From Phycisphaerales bacterium (GTDB taxonomy: Bacteria; Planctomycetota; Phycisphaerae; Phycisphaerales; UBA1924), in contig JANQQR010000013.1 of assembly GCA_028289195.1 (NCBI GenBank), positions 1-63,653 on the forward strand: a stretch of DNA of 63,653 bases. Direction: 5' to 3'. The notes beneath the pieces were generated by a model. That model had not been told where the DNA came from. It was given only the letters and a program-made list of their open reading frames with translations, and searched no databases. Of the stretch, positions 49,817 through 59,395 are shown piece by piece (position 1 is the stretch's first letter; every line of letters begins with the position of its first letter). The position numbers were made by a program, and so were the translations under genes.

Positions 49817-50534
49817 AAGCGGCCGAGAGCCGCGACTCCACAAAGTGCCCGAACGCCTTCGAGAGCGCCGACTTGGCCTTGCCCATGTCCGGGGCGCTGT
49901 CGCCCAACTCGCGCGCGAGGCTCGTCACCGCTCGCCCCGCGAGCCCGCAGGGCACGATCAGGTCGAAGTGCGACAGGTCCGGCGCCACGTTGAGTGCGAT
50001 GCCGTGGAAACTGACCCAGCGCCGCACGCGGACGCCGATCGCGCACACCTTAGCGCCCGAAGCGCCCGGCTCTCCGAGCCAGACGCCCGTGGCGTCGTCC
50101 TCGCGATGCCCGGTGACGCCGAAGGTCGCGCAGGCATCGATCGCCACCTGCTCGAGCGATCGCACGTAGTCGTGCAGACCCATCCGGAGCACGTTGAGGT
50201 CGAGCACCGGGTAGGCGACGAGCTGGCCCGGGCCGTGGTACGTGATGTCTCCCCCGCGGTCCGTCTCGGCGACGCTGACTCCGAGGTCGGCGAGCCGTTC
50301 AGCCGAGGCGAGCAGATGGTCTCGGGCCCCGGGGCGCTTCGTGACCGTGATCACCGGCGGATCGTGTTCGAGCAGGAGCAGGAATCCCACCCGGGGGCGT
50401 CCCGCCTCGCGGGCCGCGAGCACCTCGGAGACGAGCTCGAGCTGGCGCTGTCTCGCCGATTCGTAGTCGATCGCGCCGAGATCGGCGATCTCGAGGGCCG
50501 ACGGTTCCTTCGGGCTGAGGGCGGGCCGCTCCAT
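49806..50534 (-). CDS. lipB: Octanoyl-[ACP]:protein octanoyltransferase
   Basis: A 242-residue cytosolic enzyme starting lipoate biosynthesis by moving octanoyl from ACP to E2/GcvH lysines. Signature: ETDRGGDITYHGPGQLVAYP. Catalytic Lys in GAKVCAIGVRVRRW (about 157) and Cys in FDLIVPCGLAGRAV (about 193). Also LLEHDPPVITVTKRPG near the N-terminus. lipA is not in the window. Good full length. Overlaps the Skp-like gene by 11 bases at the 3' ends. Confidence 0.95.
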   Translation of the reverse strand: MERPALSPKEPSALEIADLGAIDYESARQRQLELVSEVLAAREAGRPRVGFLLLLEHDPPVITVTKRPGARDHLLASAERLADLGVSVAETDRGGDITYHGPGQLVAYPVLDLNVLRMGLHDYVRSLEQVAIDACATFGVTGHREDDATGVWLGEPGASGAKVCAIGVRVRRWVSFHGIALNVAPDLSHFDLIVPCGLAGRAVTSLARELGDSAPDMGKAKSALSKAFGHFVESRLSAASRA

Positions 50535-50556
50535 CGACGGATCGTAGGAGCCAGCG

Positions 50557-52029
50557 TCAGACCATCGGCGAGAGCATGCCGCTCATCGCGCTGACGCTGT
50601 CCTGGTAGACCCGGGCGCACCGCTCGGCGGCTCCGTCCCAGGTCAGCTTCCGCAGCTCCATCTTGCCGTGTGAACTGAGGGTCTGGCGAAGCGGCGGGTG
50701 CCGGAGCACGGCGACGATCTTGTTCGCCATCTCGTCGGTGTCCCAGAAATCGACCTTCAGCGCGTGGGTGAGGACCTCGGAGACGCCAGACTGCTTCGAG
50801 ATGATCACCGGAACGTCGTGGCTCATCGCCTCAAGCGGCGCGATCCCGAAGGGCTCGGAGACCGACGGCATCACGTAGCAGTCGGCCATACGGAACACGC
50901 GGGCGACGTCCTTGCCGCGCAGGAACCCCGTGAAGAGCACCTTATGCCCGATGCCCATGTCGGCGGCGAGTTCGATCATCCTGCGGGCCATGTCGCCGGA
51001 GCCGGCAACGAAGAACTTGACGTTGTCGATCTTCTCGAGCACCCGCTTCGCGGACGCGACGAAGTACTCGGGGCCCTTCTGCATGGTGATCCGCCCGAGG
51101 AAGAGCACGATCTTGTCGCGCGATTCGATCGTCTGGTTCGCGTTCGGCTGGGGGCCGCTCTCGACGCCGTTGTAGACAACCTCGATCTTCTTCGGATCGA
51201 TGCCGTAGCGGGCGACGCAGATGTTCTTGGTGAGCATCGACACCGCGACGACGCGGATCGCCGCGTGCATGCCCCGGCGCTCGAAGTCGTACAGCGCCTG
51301 GTTGACGTGCTCGCCGGATCGATCGAACTCCGTCGAGTGGATGTGCGTCACGAGGGGCTTGCCCGTGATTCGGGCGATCGCCATCCCCGCCGGGTAGGTC
51401 ATCCAATCGTGGGCGTGGATCACGTCGAACCGCTCGTCGCGGCAGAGGCGCACGACGAGCCGCGCGTATCGCTGGGCGTCGCCGACCACGTCGCCGCCGT
51501 AATCGGCCGGCCTGTTGAGCATCTGGATGTCGGTCTGGTCGAGCTCCCGCAGCGACTCGCGCAATTCGGGTGGGACCGATTCCGGATACACCGGATTGCC
51601 GTATTCGTCGACCTCGATGAGCACCTCTTCGCCCGACTCCTTGACCAGGCGGAACGTGCCGGGCTCCGACGAACCGGCCGGATACGGGCTCGTCCGCGCA
51701 CCGGGCACGCCGACGAACGTCGTGTGCTCGAAACCGGCGATCCGGAACTCCGTGCGCCGGACCGCTCGCTCGAAATCGGGCGACGGCGAGGGCGCCGCAG
51801 CACCGGCGTCGCTCTGAGACGGAGCGGGCGGCGCCCCCGGAGTTGTCGTGACGGCCTCCGGGCTCAGGAGCGTCACGTGCGAGCTGTGATCGGCATCGAC
51901 CGACTTGGGCAGCACGAACAGCATCTCGTGACCCAAGCGGTCAAGAGCCTTCGTGAGCCCGTAGCACGCCGTGCCCAGGCCACCCGAGATGAACGGGGGG
52001 AATTCCCACCCCAGCATCAAAATGCGCAC
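50557..52029 (-). CDS. GT4/GT5 glycosyltransferase (glycogen-synthase-like)
   Basis: A 490-residue GT-B enzyme. N-terminal MLGWEFPPFISGGLGTACYG carries the starch/glycogen-synthase-type GGLG turn. A ~100-residue Ser/Pro-rich, variable insert follows (about 65-165), then DVIHAHDWMTYPAGMAIARI, THIHSTEFDRSGEHV. C-terminal domain: VLFLGRITMQKGPEYFV, FFVAGSGDMARRM, and the nucleotide-sugar E-x7-E motif SEPFGIAPLEAMSHDVPV. Product (glycogen, trehalose-like or surface glycan) unknown. The next gene (52112) may be co-transcribed. Confidence 0.88.
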   Translation of the reverse strand: MRILMLGWEFPPFISGGLGTACYGLTKALDRLGHEMLFVLPKSVDADHSSHVTLLSPEAVTTTPGAPPAPSQSDAGAAAPSPSPDFERAVRRTEFRIAGFEHTTFVGVPGARTSPYPAGSSEPGTFRLVKESGEEVLIEVDEYGNPVYPESVPPELRESLRELDQTDIQMLNRPADYGGDVVGDAQRYARLVVRLCRDERFDVIHAHDWMTYPAGMAIARITGKPLVTHIHSTEFDRSGEHVNQALYDFERRGMHAAIRVVAVSMLTKNICVARYGIDPKKIEVVYNGVESGPQPNANQTIESRDKIVLFLGRITMQKGPEYFVASAKRVLEKIDNVKFFVAGSGDMARRMIELAADMGIGHKVLFTGFLRGKDVARVFRMADCYVMPSVSEPFGIAPLEAMSHDVPVIISKQSGVSEVLTHALKVDFWDTDEMANKIVAVLRHPPLRQTLSSHGKMELRKLTWDGAAERCARVYQDSVSAMSGMLSPMV

Positions 52030-52111
52030 CAGCGCGTCTCCTCAAAGCAGCGCCCGATCCTCGCCGAGCTTTCCGAACCCCCGCCCCTCGCTGTCTCCGC
52101 CGATCCCCGGC

Positions 52112-52597
52112 TCAGTCCTCTTCCGGTTTCATGTCGCCGAGTTCGCGGAACGCCGCTTCGAACGCGAGCAGGCACTTCACGAGTTCGGGCGCGTCACGCT
52201 CCGGTTCGGCCTCACTCATCTCGATGGGGATCGAGGCCCGGAACGTAAACATCTTCTCCGGATTCCTGTAGTGCTCGAGCTTGCCGAGCGGGCCACGATC
52301 GAACCCGAGGTCCACACGCTCTTCGTCGATCATGTCGTCCAGGTCGTCGCCGGTCCACATGAGCTCGGCCTCGATCGACTGACTCAGGTAGCGGTCCTCG
52401 CTCACCCAGTTGGCCGTGAGGCGCCCCCCGTCCGTCTCGATCCGGTACCACGCGTCGGGCTGGATCTTGCTCTGGCACGCGATCCGGCCCGGCTCTTCGA
52501 CGACCTGCGCGAAGACACCGGATCCGTCCGCAGAACGGGCGGCCTGTCGCAGCAATTCGGCAACGTGGGGAGCAGTGTCTTGGGTCACAGCGTGCAT
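52112..52597 (-). CDS. Conserved hypothetical protein
   Basis: A 161-residue protein I do not recognise. It looks cytosolic: a helix-rich N-terminus (HVAELLRQAARSADGSGVFA), an antiparallel strand centre (WYRIETDGGRLTANWVSEDR, MWTGDDLDDMIDEERVDLGF), then an acidic tail (EMSEAEPERDAPELVKCLLA). No motif, signal or TM. It sits 82 bases upstream of the glycosyltransferase on the same strand and could share its transcript. Confidence 0.6.
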   Translation of the reverse strand: MHAVTQDTAPHVAELLRQAARSADGSGVFAQVVEEPGRIACQSKIQPDAWYRIETDGGRLTANWVSEDRYLSQSIEAELMWTGDDLDDMIDEERVDLGFDRGPLGKLEHYRNPEKMFTFRASIPIEMSEAEPERDAPELVKCLLAFEAAFRELGDMKPEED

Positions 52598-52749
52598 CGA
52601 GTCCGGCTCGCGCCTGGTCAGGAGTGGAATTCGGGGAAACGCGGCGGGCCGAGCCGGCCGCGAGAGGCGTCATGATAGCGGGACATCGGCCTCGGACCAG
52701 CGCGGCGTCCGCGGTGCGCGCTGATTGCCGGCCGAGATACAGTCATGCC

Positions 52750-53670
52750 GTGCACGCGCATACGACCGCCCCCAATCCGGACGCCGGGCCCTGGACCACC
52801 CGCAGGCTCCTCGAGTGGATCTCCGGAGCCCTGGAGCGCCAGGGGTTGGAATCGCCCAGGCTTTGTGCCGAGCTGCTCGTGTCTCATGTGCTCGGGTGCG
52901 AGCGCCTCAGGCTCTATATGGAGGCGGAGCGCCCGGCCGGCCCGCTGGAACTCGAAGCGCTCCGCGACCTCACCCGACGGGCGCTCGAGAGCGAGCCAGT
53001 GCAGTACCTCGTCGGCGAAGCCTGGTTCTTCTCGATCGCGTTCAAAGTCGATCGACGGGCGCTCATCCCCCGGCCGTCGAGCGAAACGATCATCGAGCAC
53101 GTGCTCCAGCTCGTCCGGGCGGACTCGTCTCTTGCCCCAGGGGGCTCGCTGGCGATCGCGGACGTCTGCACCGGGTCGGGTTGCCTCGCAATCTCGCTGC
53201 TCAAGAACCTCCCCCACGCGAGGGCCATCGCGACCGACGTCTCCAGAGACGCGCTCGACCTGGCACTGGAGAACGCCCGCCACCAGCATGTGGACGATCG
53301 CATCGATTTCCTCGAGGGCGACCTCCTGCTCCCGCTGCGGGACCGAGCGCCGGCATCGCCTCTCGACGTCCTCGTCTCCAACCCTCCGTACATCCCCGAC
53401 CAAGAGTGGGACGACGTAGGGCCGAACGTGAGGGATTACGAGCCCGAGATCGCCCTGAGGGGCGGTGAGGATGGCATGCGCTTCGTCGGGCCCGTGCTCG
53501 ACGAGGGCCCGCGTCTGCTGAGACCCGGGGGGGCTCTCGCCATCGAATTGGCCAGTTCGTCCGCTCAGGCCGCGCTCGAGCGAGCCATCGCAAATCCCCT
53601 GCTCGCCGATGCCCACGTGCTGGATGATTTCGAAGGGCTGCCCCGGGTGCTCGTGGCCCGGCGCGTCTGA
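52750..53670 (+). CDS. prmC: Protein-(glutamine-N5) methyltransferase, release-factor-specific
   Basis: A 306-residue SAM enzyme methylating the GGQ Gln of RF1/RF2. N-terminal helical domain (RRLLEWISGALERQGLESPR), then the Rossmann core: RALIPRPSSETIIEHVLQL, IADVCTGSGCLAISLLKN (SAM site), and the catalytic VLVSNPPYIPDQEW (NPPY, about 210). GTG start 52750 chosen; nearby ATGs are in other frames or lack the family N-terminus. prfA is not adjacent. Full-length. Confidence 0.93.
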   Translation: MHAHTTAPNPDAGPWTTRRLLEWISGALERQGLESPRLCAELLVSHVLGCERLRLYMEAERPAGPLELEALRDLTRRALESEPVQYLVGEAWFFSIAFKVDRRALIPRPSSETIIEHVLQLVRADSSLAPGGSLAIADVCTGSGCLAISLLKNLPHARAIATDVSRDALDLALENARHQHVDDRIDFLEGDLLLPLRDRAPASPLDVLVSNPPYIPDQEWDDVGPNVRDYEPEIALRGGEDGMRFVGPVLDEGPRLLRPGGALAIELASSSAQAALERAIANPLLADAHVLDDFEGLPRVLVARRV

Positions 53671-53675
53671 GGCGC

Positions 53676-55274
53676 TCAGGCCGACGGATCCACGGGATCG
53701 GCGATCGCCCCCCTGGCTTCCTCGACCAGGGTCTCGACCTGGAACGGCTTGAAGAGGACGCACTGCAGGCCCTCGTGGCTCGCTCGCACGATCGAGTGGT
53801 GCGGGTCGTAGCCGAAGCCGGTCATCAGGATCACAGGGAGGTCGTCCTTGGCGTCCTTGGCGGCGCTGAAGACTTCGTAGCCGGTCTTGTCCCCGAGGTT
53901 GATATCGCTGATCACCAGATCGAACGCCTGATCGGCGTCGTGGCTCAGCTTCCATTGGAGCAGCAGCTTGGTCGCCGAATCGCCATCGTCGCAGGTCGTG
54001 ACCTTGCACCCACGCTTGGTCAGGACATCGCGGATCGTCTCACGGACGACCCGCTCGTTGTCGGCGACCAGGATCCGCTTGTCCTCGAGGACCGGGTCGA
54101 TGTGCTCCCGCTGGAGCGCGTCTTCCGCTCCGAGCAGGGTCTGGGCGCCGCTGGCGACGTTGTCCATCCGGCGGCGGATCGACTCGGCGTCCTTGATGAT
54201 GTTGGCGATGTGGCTGGTGATGTGGGGATCGTCGGTCTCGCCCCTGAGCGCCTCCGCCTCGGCCAGAAGATCGTTCAGCGGGCCGGCGAGTTCGCCCTGC
54301 ACGTTCCCGGTGGCGTCCTCACGCGTCTTGTAGCGCTCGACCACGAGCAGATTCAGGATGTGGAGGGCCATCGCGATGGAGTGGCCGAAGATCTCGGCCA
54401 GTTGCCTGTCGCTCTCGCTGAACGCGTCGGTGGACTCCCGCTCGATATTGAAGATCCCCAGCGTGCGATCGAAGAGTCGAAGCGGGACAGTCAACGAGGA
54501 GCCCCCGGACTCGAGGCCGAACACGTAGCGCTCGTCATCGGCGGTATCCGCGCAGATGTAGCTCCTGCCGGTGGTCGCCACGTAGCCGCTGATCCCTTGC
54601 CCCTCGAGTTCGGCGAAGAGGTCGATCGCGCGGGCCTCGGGCGGGAGGCCGGTGCTCATCACCAGTTCGAGTTGGTTGGATTCCTCGTTCAGGAGACGGA
54701 TCGCGAAGTGGTCGAAGCTCAGGATCTCGCCGGCGGCGGAGATCACCCGCTCCTCGAGGAGCGCCAGACGCTCGGACACGTGCATGCGCTCGAGTGTTCC
54801 CTGCTCGAATCGAAGCAGGTCGCGCCCGGCTCTGTTGATCGACGCGATCTTCTGGCGGAGCGATTCCTGGTCGGTGACCTCGCTGACGAGCGCCACGAAC
54901 CGGCTCGGCTCGTTCGCAGGGTCGGAACTCGACCCGTCGATCGCGACGACCGGGGCGACGACGACGCTGAAGAACTGGTGCGACGCGGGCACCCGGATCC
55001 GAACCTGACGCCGGCGCCAGCGGATCGGGTCGTCCAGGTCCGAATCGTGGGCCTGGGAGGCGACACGCCGGCAGGCGACAGCCACCCTCTTCTGGATACC
55101 GTCGGCGTACTTCCGGAACACATCATTGCCCCAGACGATCTCCCCGCCCCTGGTACAGACGCAGACGCCCTGCCCCAGCGCTTCGAGGATCAGGCCGGCG
55201 TCGCGCTCCAGCGCACCGATATCCAGGCTCGGGGTGTGGTTCTTCGGAGGATTCGGTCGCTCGGCGGTCATCAT
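53676..55274 (-). CDS. PAS-GAF-pseudokinase helix-REC signalling protein
   Basis: A 532-residue soluble protein. PAS-like region about 20-150 (LILEALGQGVCVCTRGGEIV, then WGNDVF). GAF about 175-315 (SFDHFAIRLLNEESNQLELV, SGYVATTGRSYICADTADDE). A DHp-like helix pair follows, where the H-box position reads QGELAGPLNDLLAEAEALRG: His is absent, and no HATPase domain is present. REC about 408-525 (RILVADNERVVRETIRDVL, phospho-acceptor Asp in LVISDINLGDKTGYEVF, Lys in VLFKPF). The D-N in VADNE replaces one acidic-pocket Asp. Not a kinase; perhaps a phospho-sink or scaffold. Its start is divergent from the Gld-like ABC genes. Confidence 0.85.
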   Translation of the reverse strand: MMTAERPNPPKNHTPSLDIGALERDAGLILEALGQGVCVCTRGGEIVWGNDVFRKYADGIQKRVAVACRRVASQAHDSDLDDPIRWRRRQVRIRVPASHQFFSVVVAPVVAIDGSSSDPANEPSRFVALVSEVTDQESLRQKIASINRAGRDLLRFEQGTLERMHVSERLALLEERVISAAGEILSFDHFAIRLLNEESNQLELVMSTGLPPEARAIDLFAELEGQGISGYVATTGRSYICADTADDERYVFGLESGGSSLTVPLRLFDRTLGIFNIERESTDAFSESDRQLAEIFGHSIAMALHILNLLVVERYKTREDATGNVQGELAGPLNDLLAEAEALRGETDDPHITSHIANIIKDAESIRRRMDNVASGAQTLLGAEDALQREHIDPVLEDKRILVADNERVVRETIRDVLTKRGCKVTTCDDGDSATKLLLQWKLSHDADQAFDLVISDINLGDKTGYEVFSAAKDAKDDLPVILMTGFGYDPHHSIVRASHEGLQCVLFKPFQVETLVEEARGAIADPVDPSA

Positions 55275-55360
55275 CGGAGCACCTCGGCCCTCGCTACTCC
55301 GCCCGATGGAACGCTCCTGAATATCTGTACGCAGATGGGGAGCGATCGATCCAGGAAAGT

Positions 55361-55384
55361 GGTTCGCCCAAAGCCGGGCGAACC
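55361..55384. repeat. Perfect inverted repeat in the divergent region
   Basis: GGTTCGCCC (55361-55369) / GGGCGAACC (55376-55384), nine-base arms with a 6-base centre, between the PAS-GAF-REC gene and the ABC operon. No T tract, so more like an operator than a terminator. Confidence 0.6.
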
Positions 55385-55480
55385 GATGTAGAAATGCCGT
55401 AGATTCGGGAGCGGCATGCGAAAACGACCCAGGTTGGCGTCGGGATCATCGACCATCCGACCACTGCGACTGTGAACACC

Positions 55481-56481
<1,001 letters not shown>

Positions 56482-56485
<4 letters not shown>

Positions 56486-57198
56486 CCGGATCGCTGACGA
56501 TCGCACGACGCGAGCTGATGAGCTACCTGCGCACTCCCGTGGGCTGGGTCGTCATGGCGCTGTACCTCCTGCTCTCGGGGTTCTTCATCGCGTTCGGGAC
56601 CCTGCAGCCGGGCGAGCCGGCCAGCATGCGGGGGTTCTTCGGCGTCTCGCAGTGGCTTCTGCTGATCGTCGCTCCGGCGATCTCCATGAAGCTGCTGGCG
56701 GACGAGAAGCGGTCCGGCACGATGGAATCGCTCATGACATCGCCGGTGTCGGACTGGCAGATCGCCATCGGGAAGTACCTCGGCGCCGTTTTCTTTCTGC
56801 TGTGCATGATCGCCCCGACGCTGCTGTACGTGGGACTGCTCGAACTCCTCGCCGACCCTGACTACGGCCCGATCGTTGCGGGCTACCTGGTGCTCGTGCT
56901 CGTCGGGATGGTCTATCTCAGCGTGGGCCTGCTCGCCTCGACACTGACCGAGAGCCAGATCGTGGCGCTGCTGGCCACGCTGTTCTTCTTCCTCATTCTT
57001 GAGGTGGTGTCGGTTCGAGGCGGAGGGCTCGTCGGCGAGCCGTACGATCGGGCGTTCTACGCGATGTCCATCCAGCTCCGCATCGCGGACACGGCCAAAG
57101 GCATCATCGACTCGGCCCACATCGTGTTCCTCGGGGCGATCTGCGTCTTCTTCGTCGTGCTCAGCGCCGTCACGCTGGAGGTGCGCAGATGGCGGTGA
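56482..57198 (+). CDS. Gld-like ABC-2 permease
   Basis: A 238-residue membrane protein with six segments (VVMALYLLLSGFFIAFGTL, WLLLIVAPAISMKLLADEKR, YLGAVFFLLCMIAPTLLYVG, YLVLVLVGMVYLSVGLLAS, IVALLATLFFFLILEVVSV, IVFLGAICVFFVVLSAVTL). DEKRSGTMESLMTSPVSDWQ is the ABC-2 coupling loop. Start GTG 56482 overlaps the ATPase stop; its end overlaps the GldG-like start by 10 bases. The three form one transporter; in Bacteroidetes the corresponding GldAFG is needed for gliding. Planctomycete function is unproven. Confidence 0.88.
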
Positions 57199-59369
57199 AG
57201 CAAGGCATGGGCGCCGCCGCGCGGCGCGCCCGCTACGGGCTGGGCAGCGTCATCATTGTGCTGGCGACGCTCGCGTCGTGCGTTCTCGCGGGAGTGCTGG
57301 GCTCGCGGTACCACCTGCGCGTCGACGTCACCTCTGCCGGAGAGCACACGCTGAGCGAGCGCACGCTCGCGTTGCTCGATCGGGTCGACTCGCCCCACCA
57401 GGTGATCATCAGCGCTGATCTCACACAGCTCGATCGCCAGACGCGCTCGCGGATCGACGATCTGCTCGTCGAGTTCCAGGAAGCCTCCGAGCAGGTCGGG
57501 GTCGAGTGGATCGACACCAGCCGCCCCGAGGCGCCCGAGGCGTTCCGGATTCTGATGAACGACCTTCTGGCACGCGACGCCGGCGAACTCGACGATCAGC
57601 GCGCGATCCTCGAGAGCACCTCGGCCGAGGTGCGCGATCTCGTGACCGGGATGGGTGAGACTTCCGACCTCCTCAAGGAACTCAACCTGGTCCTGGACCC
57701 GGCCGATCGCGGCGAGGTCGACCTGGAGCGCCAGGCCGCGGTGCTGCGGACCATCGGGAGCCGCCTCGAACCGATCGCGACACTCGTCGGCGAGTCGGCG
57801 CGGACCCGGATCGGCGATGTGGAACTGCCCGGCATCGACGCCGCGGCAGACGCCGCCCTCCCGATCCTCGAGGAGGCGTCGCAGGCGATGGACGCCATCA
57901 GCCAGTACGCGGAACTCGTGGGCCAGCGGGAGATCTCGCCCGAGGCGCAAGACGCAGTCAACGCCCTGGCGCTCGTCGCATCGGCACGGCGGGACCAGTC
58001 CGTGCGGGCGCTCGACTCGCTCCGGAGGCTCGAACCGGCCGATGCGCTGATCGTGGCTCGGATCCTCGCTGCGACCGACGCGGTCCTGGTCGTCAGCGAG
58101 TCGGGAGTGCTCGCGATCGACTTCGAGACGCTGTTCCCCCGGCGCGAGCTGCTCGAGCGGGACGGGGGTCGGGCGTCGGACGTCGCGTTCTCCGGGGAGG
58201 AACTCATCGCGACCGCGCTGGGATCGCTCAACGACACCCGCGCGCCGATCGCAGTGTTCGTGCACGGAGAGAACGCCGAGCTCTTCGACGAGCGCGACAT
58301 CCCCACGCCGGTTGCGCGCCGGCTGATGGGCAAAGCGCTCGAGCAGTTCAGGCTGAGCGGCATCAACGCCACCGAGTGGACGACGGCCAGCGATCCGGTG
58401 CGTCCCTCCCTGGCCGAGTTCGATCCCAACCGGGCGCGGCCCGTGGTGTGGATCGTCCTCGGCTCCCCGTCCGCCGCTTCGGTAGACCCGAGGCAGGCCG
58501 GCGCCGCTGCAGAGCGTGCGCTCCGCGTGGACCGCCTGGGCGCTGCCTTCGAGTCGCTCCTCGAGGACGGTGAGAACGTCCTGCTGTGCATCGAACCGTC
58601 GGACCTTCCCGGTGTCGGCGAGCCCGACCCGATGTCCGAAGCACTGGCGCCGTTCGGGCTGTCTGTCGCCTCCGGAAGCCCGCTCATGCGCCGCGAGAGC
58701 AGCCCGAGCGGTCCGCTGACATACACGCACCACATCGCGACTGGTACCGACGACGGCCACGCGATCGGCCGGGCGATCAAGGGCTTGGCGACGGGCGTGA
58801 GCTGGGCGACCGCGGTGCAGATCCTCGACGCTCCTCCAGAGGGAGTGAGATGCGAGCCCATCGCGGAGATCGCGGACACCGATGAACTCTGGGGCGAGTC
58901 GCAGTGGCTCGCGCTGCGGAGCGTCGTGGAGCGCGGCTTGGCCAGGCCGTTCGAGCCGCTGCTGCTCTCGAACCCGCCGGCGCCCGACCCTCAACGGGAC
59001 CTCACCAGCGCGAGCTCGGGCGGCTGGCTGATCGGCGCGGCATCCGAACGACAGCGGGACAACGGCGCGCAGCGTGTGGTCGTCGTCTCCGCCCCGAGTT
59101 GGTTCACCGATCTGTTCATCCGCCGGACGACCGAGGTCAACGGGAGGCGGGCGGCCCGATTCCCCGGCAATCTCGAGTTGTTCGTGTCGTCGCTCAACTG
59201 GCTGGCGGAACGGGATGAGCTGATCGCTCCGGGCCCGCAGGTCCGTGATGTGCCGCGGATCCGAGACATCCCCGGCGATGCGCTGCTCGCGTTGCGCCTT
59301 CTGCTGGTGGCCGGTCTCCCCCTGCTGATGCTGGTGGTCGGGGCCGCCATGCGGGTCCTCCGGGGCTGA
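57189..59369 (+). CDS. GldG-like ABC accessory protein
   Basis: A 726-residue protein. N-terminal TM (GSVIIVLATLASCVLAGVLG), a periplasmic region VTSAGEHTLSERTLALLDRV as in GldG, a helical insert (about 120-300) and the second globular block PIAVFVHGENAELFDERDIP, VVWIVLGSPSAASVDPRQAG. C-terminal TM (ALLALRLLLVAGLPLLMLVV). The length (~720) is larger than Bacteroidetes GldG (~560), the excess being the helical insert. It forms the extracytoplasmic part of the ABC machine. A DUF4340-like protein follows. Confidence 0.83.
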   Translation: MAVKQGMGAAARRARYGLGSVIIVLATLASCVLAGVLGSRYHLRVDVTSAGEHTLSERTLALLDRVDSPHQVIISADLTQLDRQTRSRIDDLLVEFQEASEQVGVEWIDTSRPEAPEAFRILMNDLLARDAGELDDQRAILESTSAEVRDLVTGMGETSDLLKELNLVLDPADRGEVDLERQAAVLRTIGSRLEPIATLVGESARTRIGDVELPGIDAAADAALPILEEASQAMDAISQYAELVGQREISPEAQDAVNALALVASARRDQSVRALDSLRRLEPADALIVARILAATDAVLVVSESGVLAIDFETLFPRRELLERDGGRASDVAFSGEELIATALGSLNDTRAPIAVFVHGENAELFDERDIPTPVARRLMGKALEQFRLSGINATEWTTASDPVRPSLAEFDPNRARPVVWIVLGSPSAASVDPRQAGAAAERALRVDRLGAAFESLLEDGENVLLCIEPSDLPGVGEPDPMSEALAPFGLSVASGSPLMRRESSPSGPLTYTHHIATGTDDGHAIGRAIKGLATGVSWATAVQILDAPPEGVRCEPIAEIADTDELWGESQWLALRSVVERGLARPFEPLLLSNPPAPDPQRDLTSASSGGWLIGAASERQRDNGAQRVVVVSAPSWFTDLFIRRTTEVNGRRAARFPGNLELFVSSLNWLAERDELIAPGPQVRDVPRIRDIPGDALLALRLLLVAGLPLLMLVVGAAMRVLRG

Positions 59370-59395
59370 TCTCAGCCGCGGTACACTCTGTGGCT

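Noticed and set aside
53775..55391. 538-codon plus-strand frame opposite the PAS-GAF-REC gene
   Set aside because: The other strand has unmistakable GAF and receiver motifs; this frame has none.
57057..58994. 645-codon minus-strand frame opposite the GldG-like gene
   Set aside because: Shadow of a gene with clear operon overlap and membrane segments.
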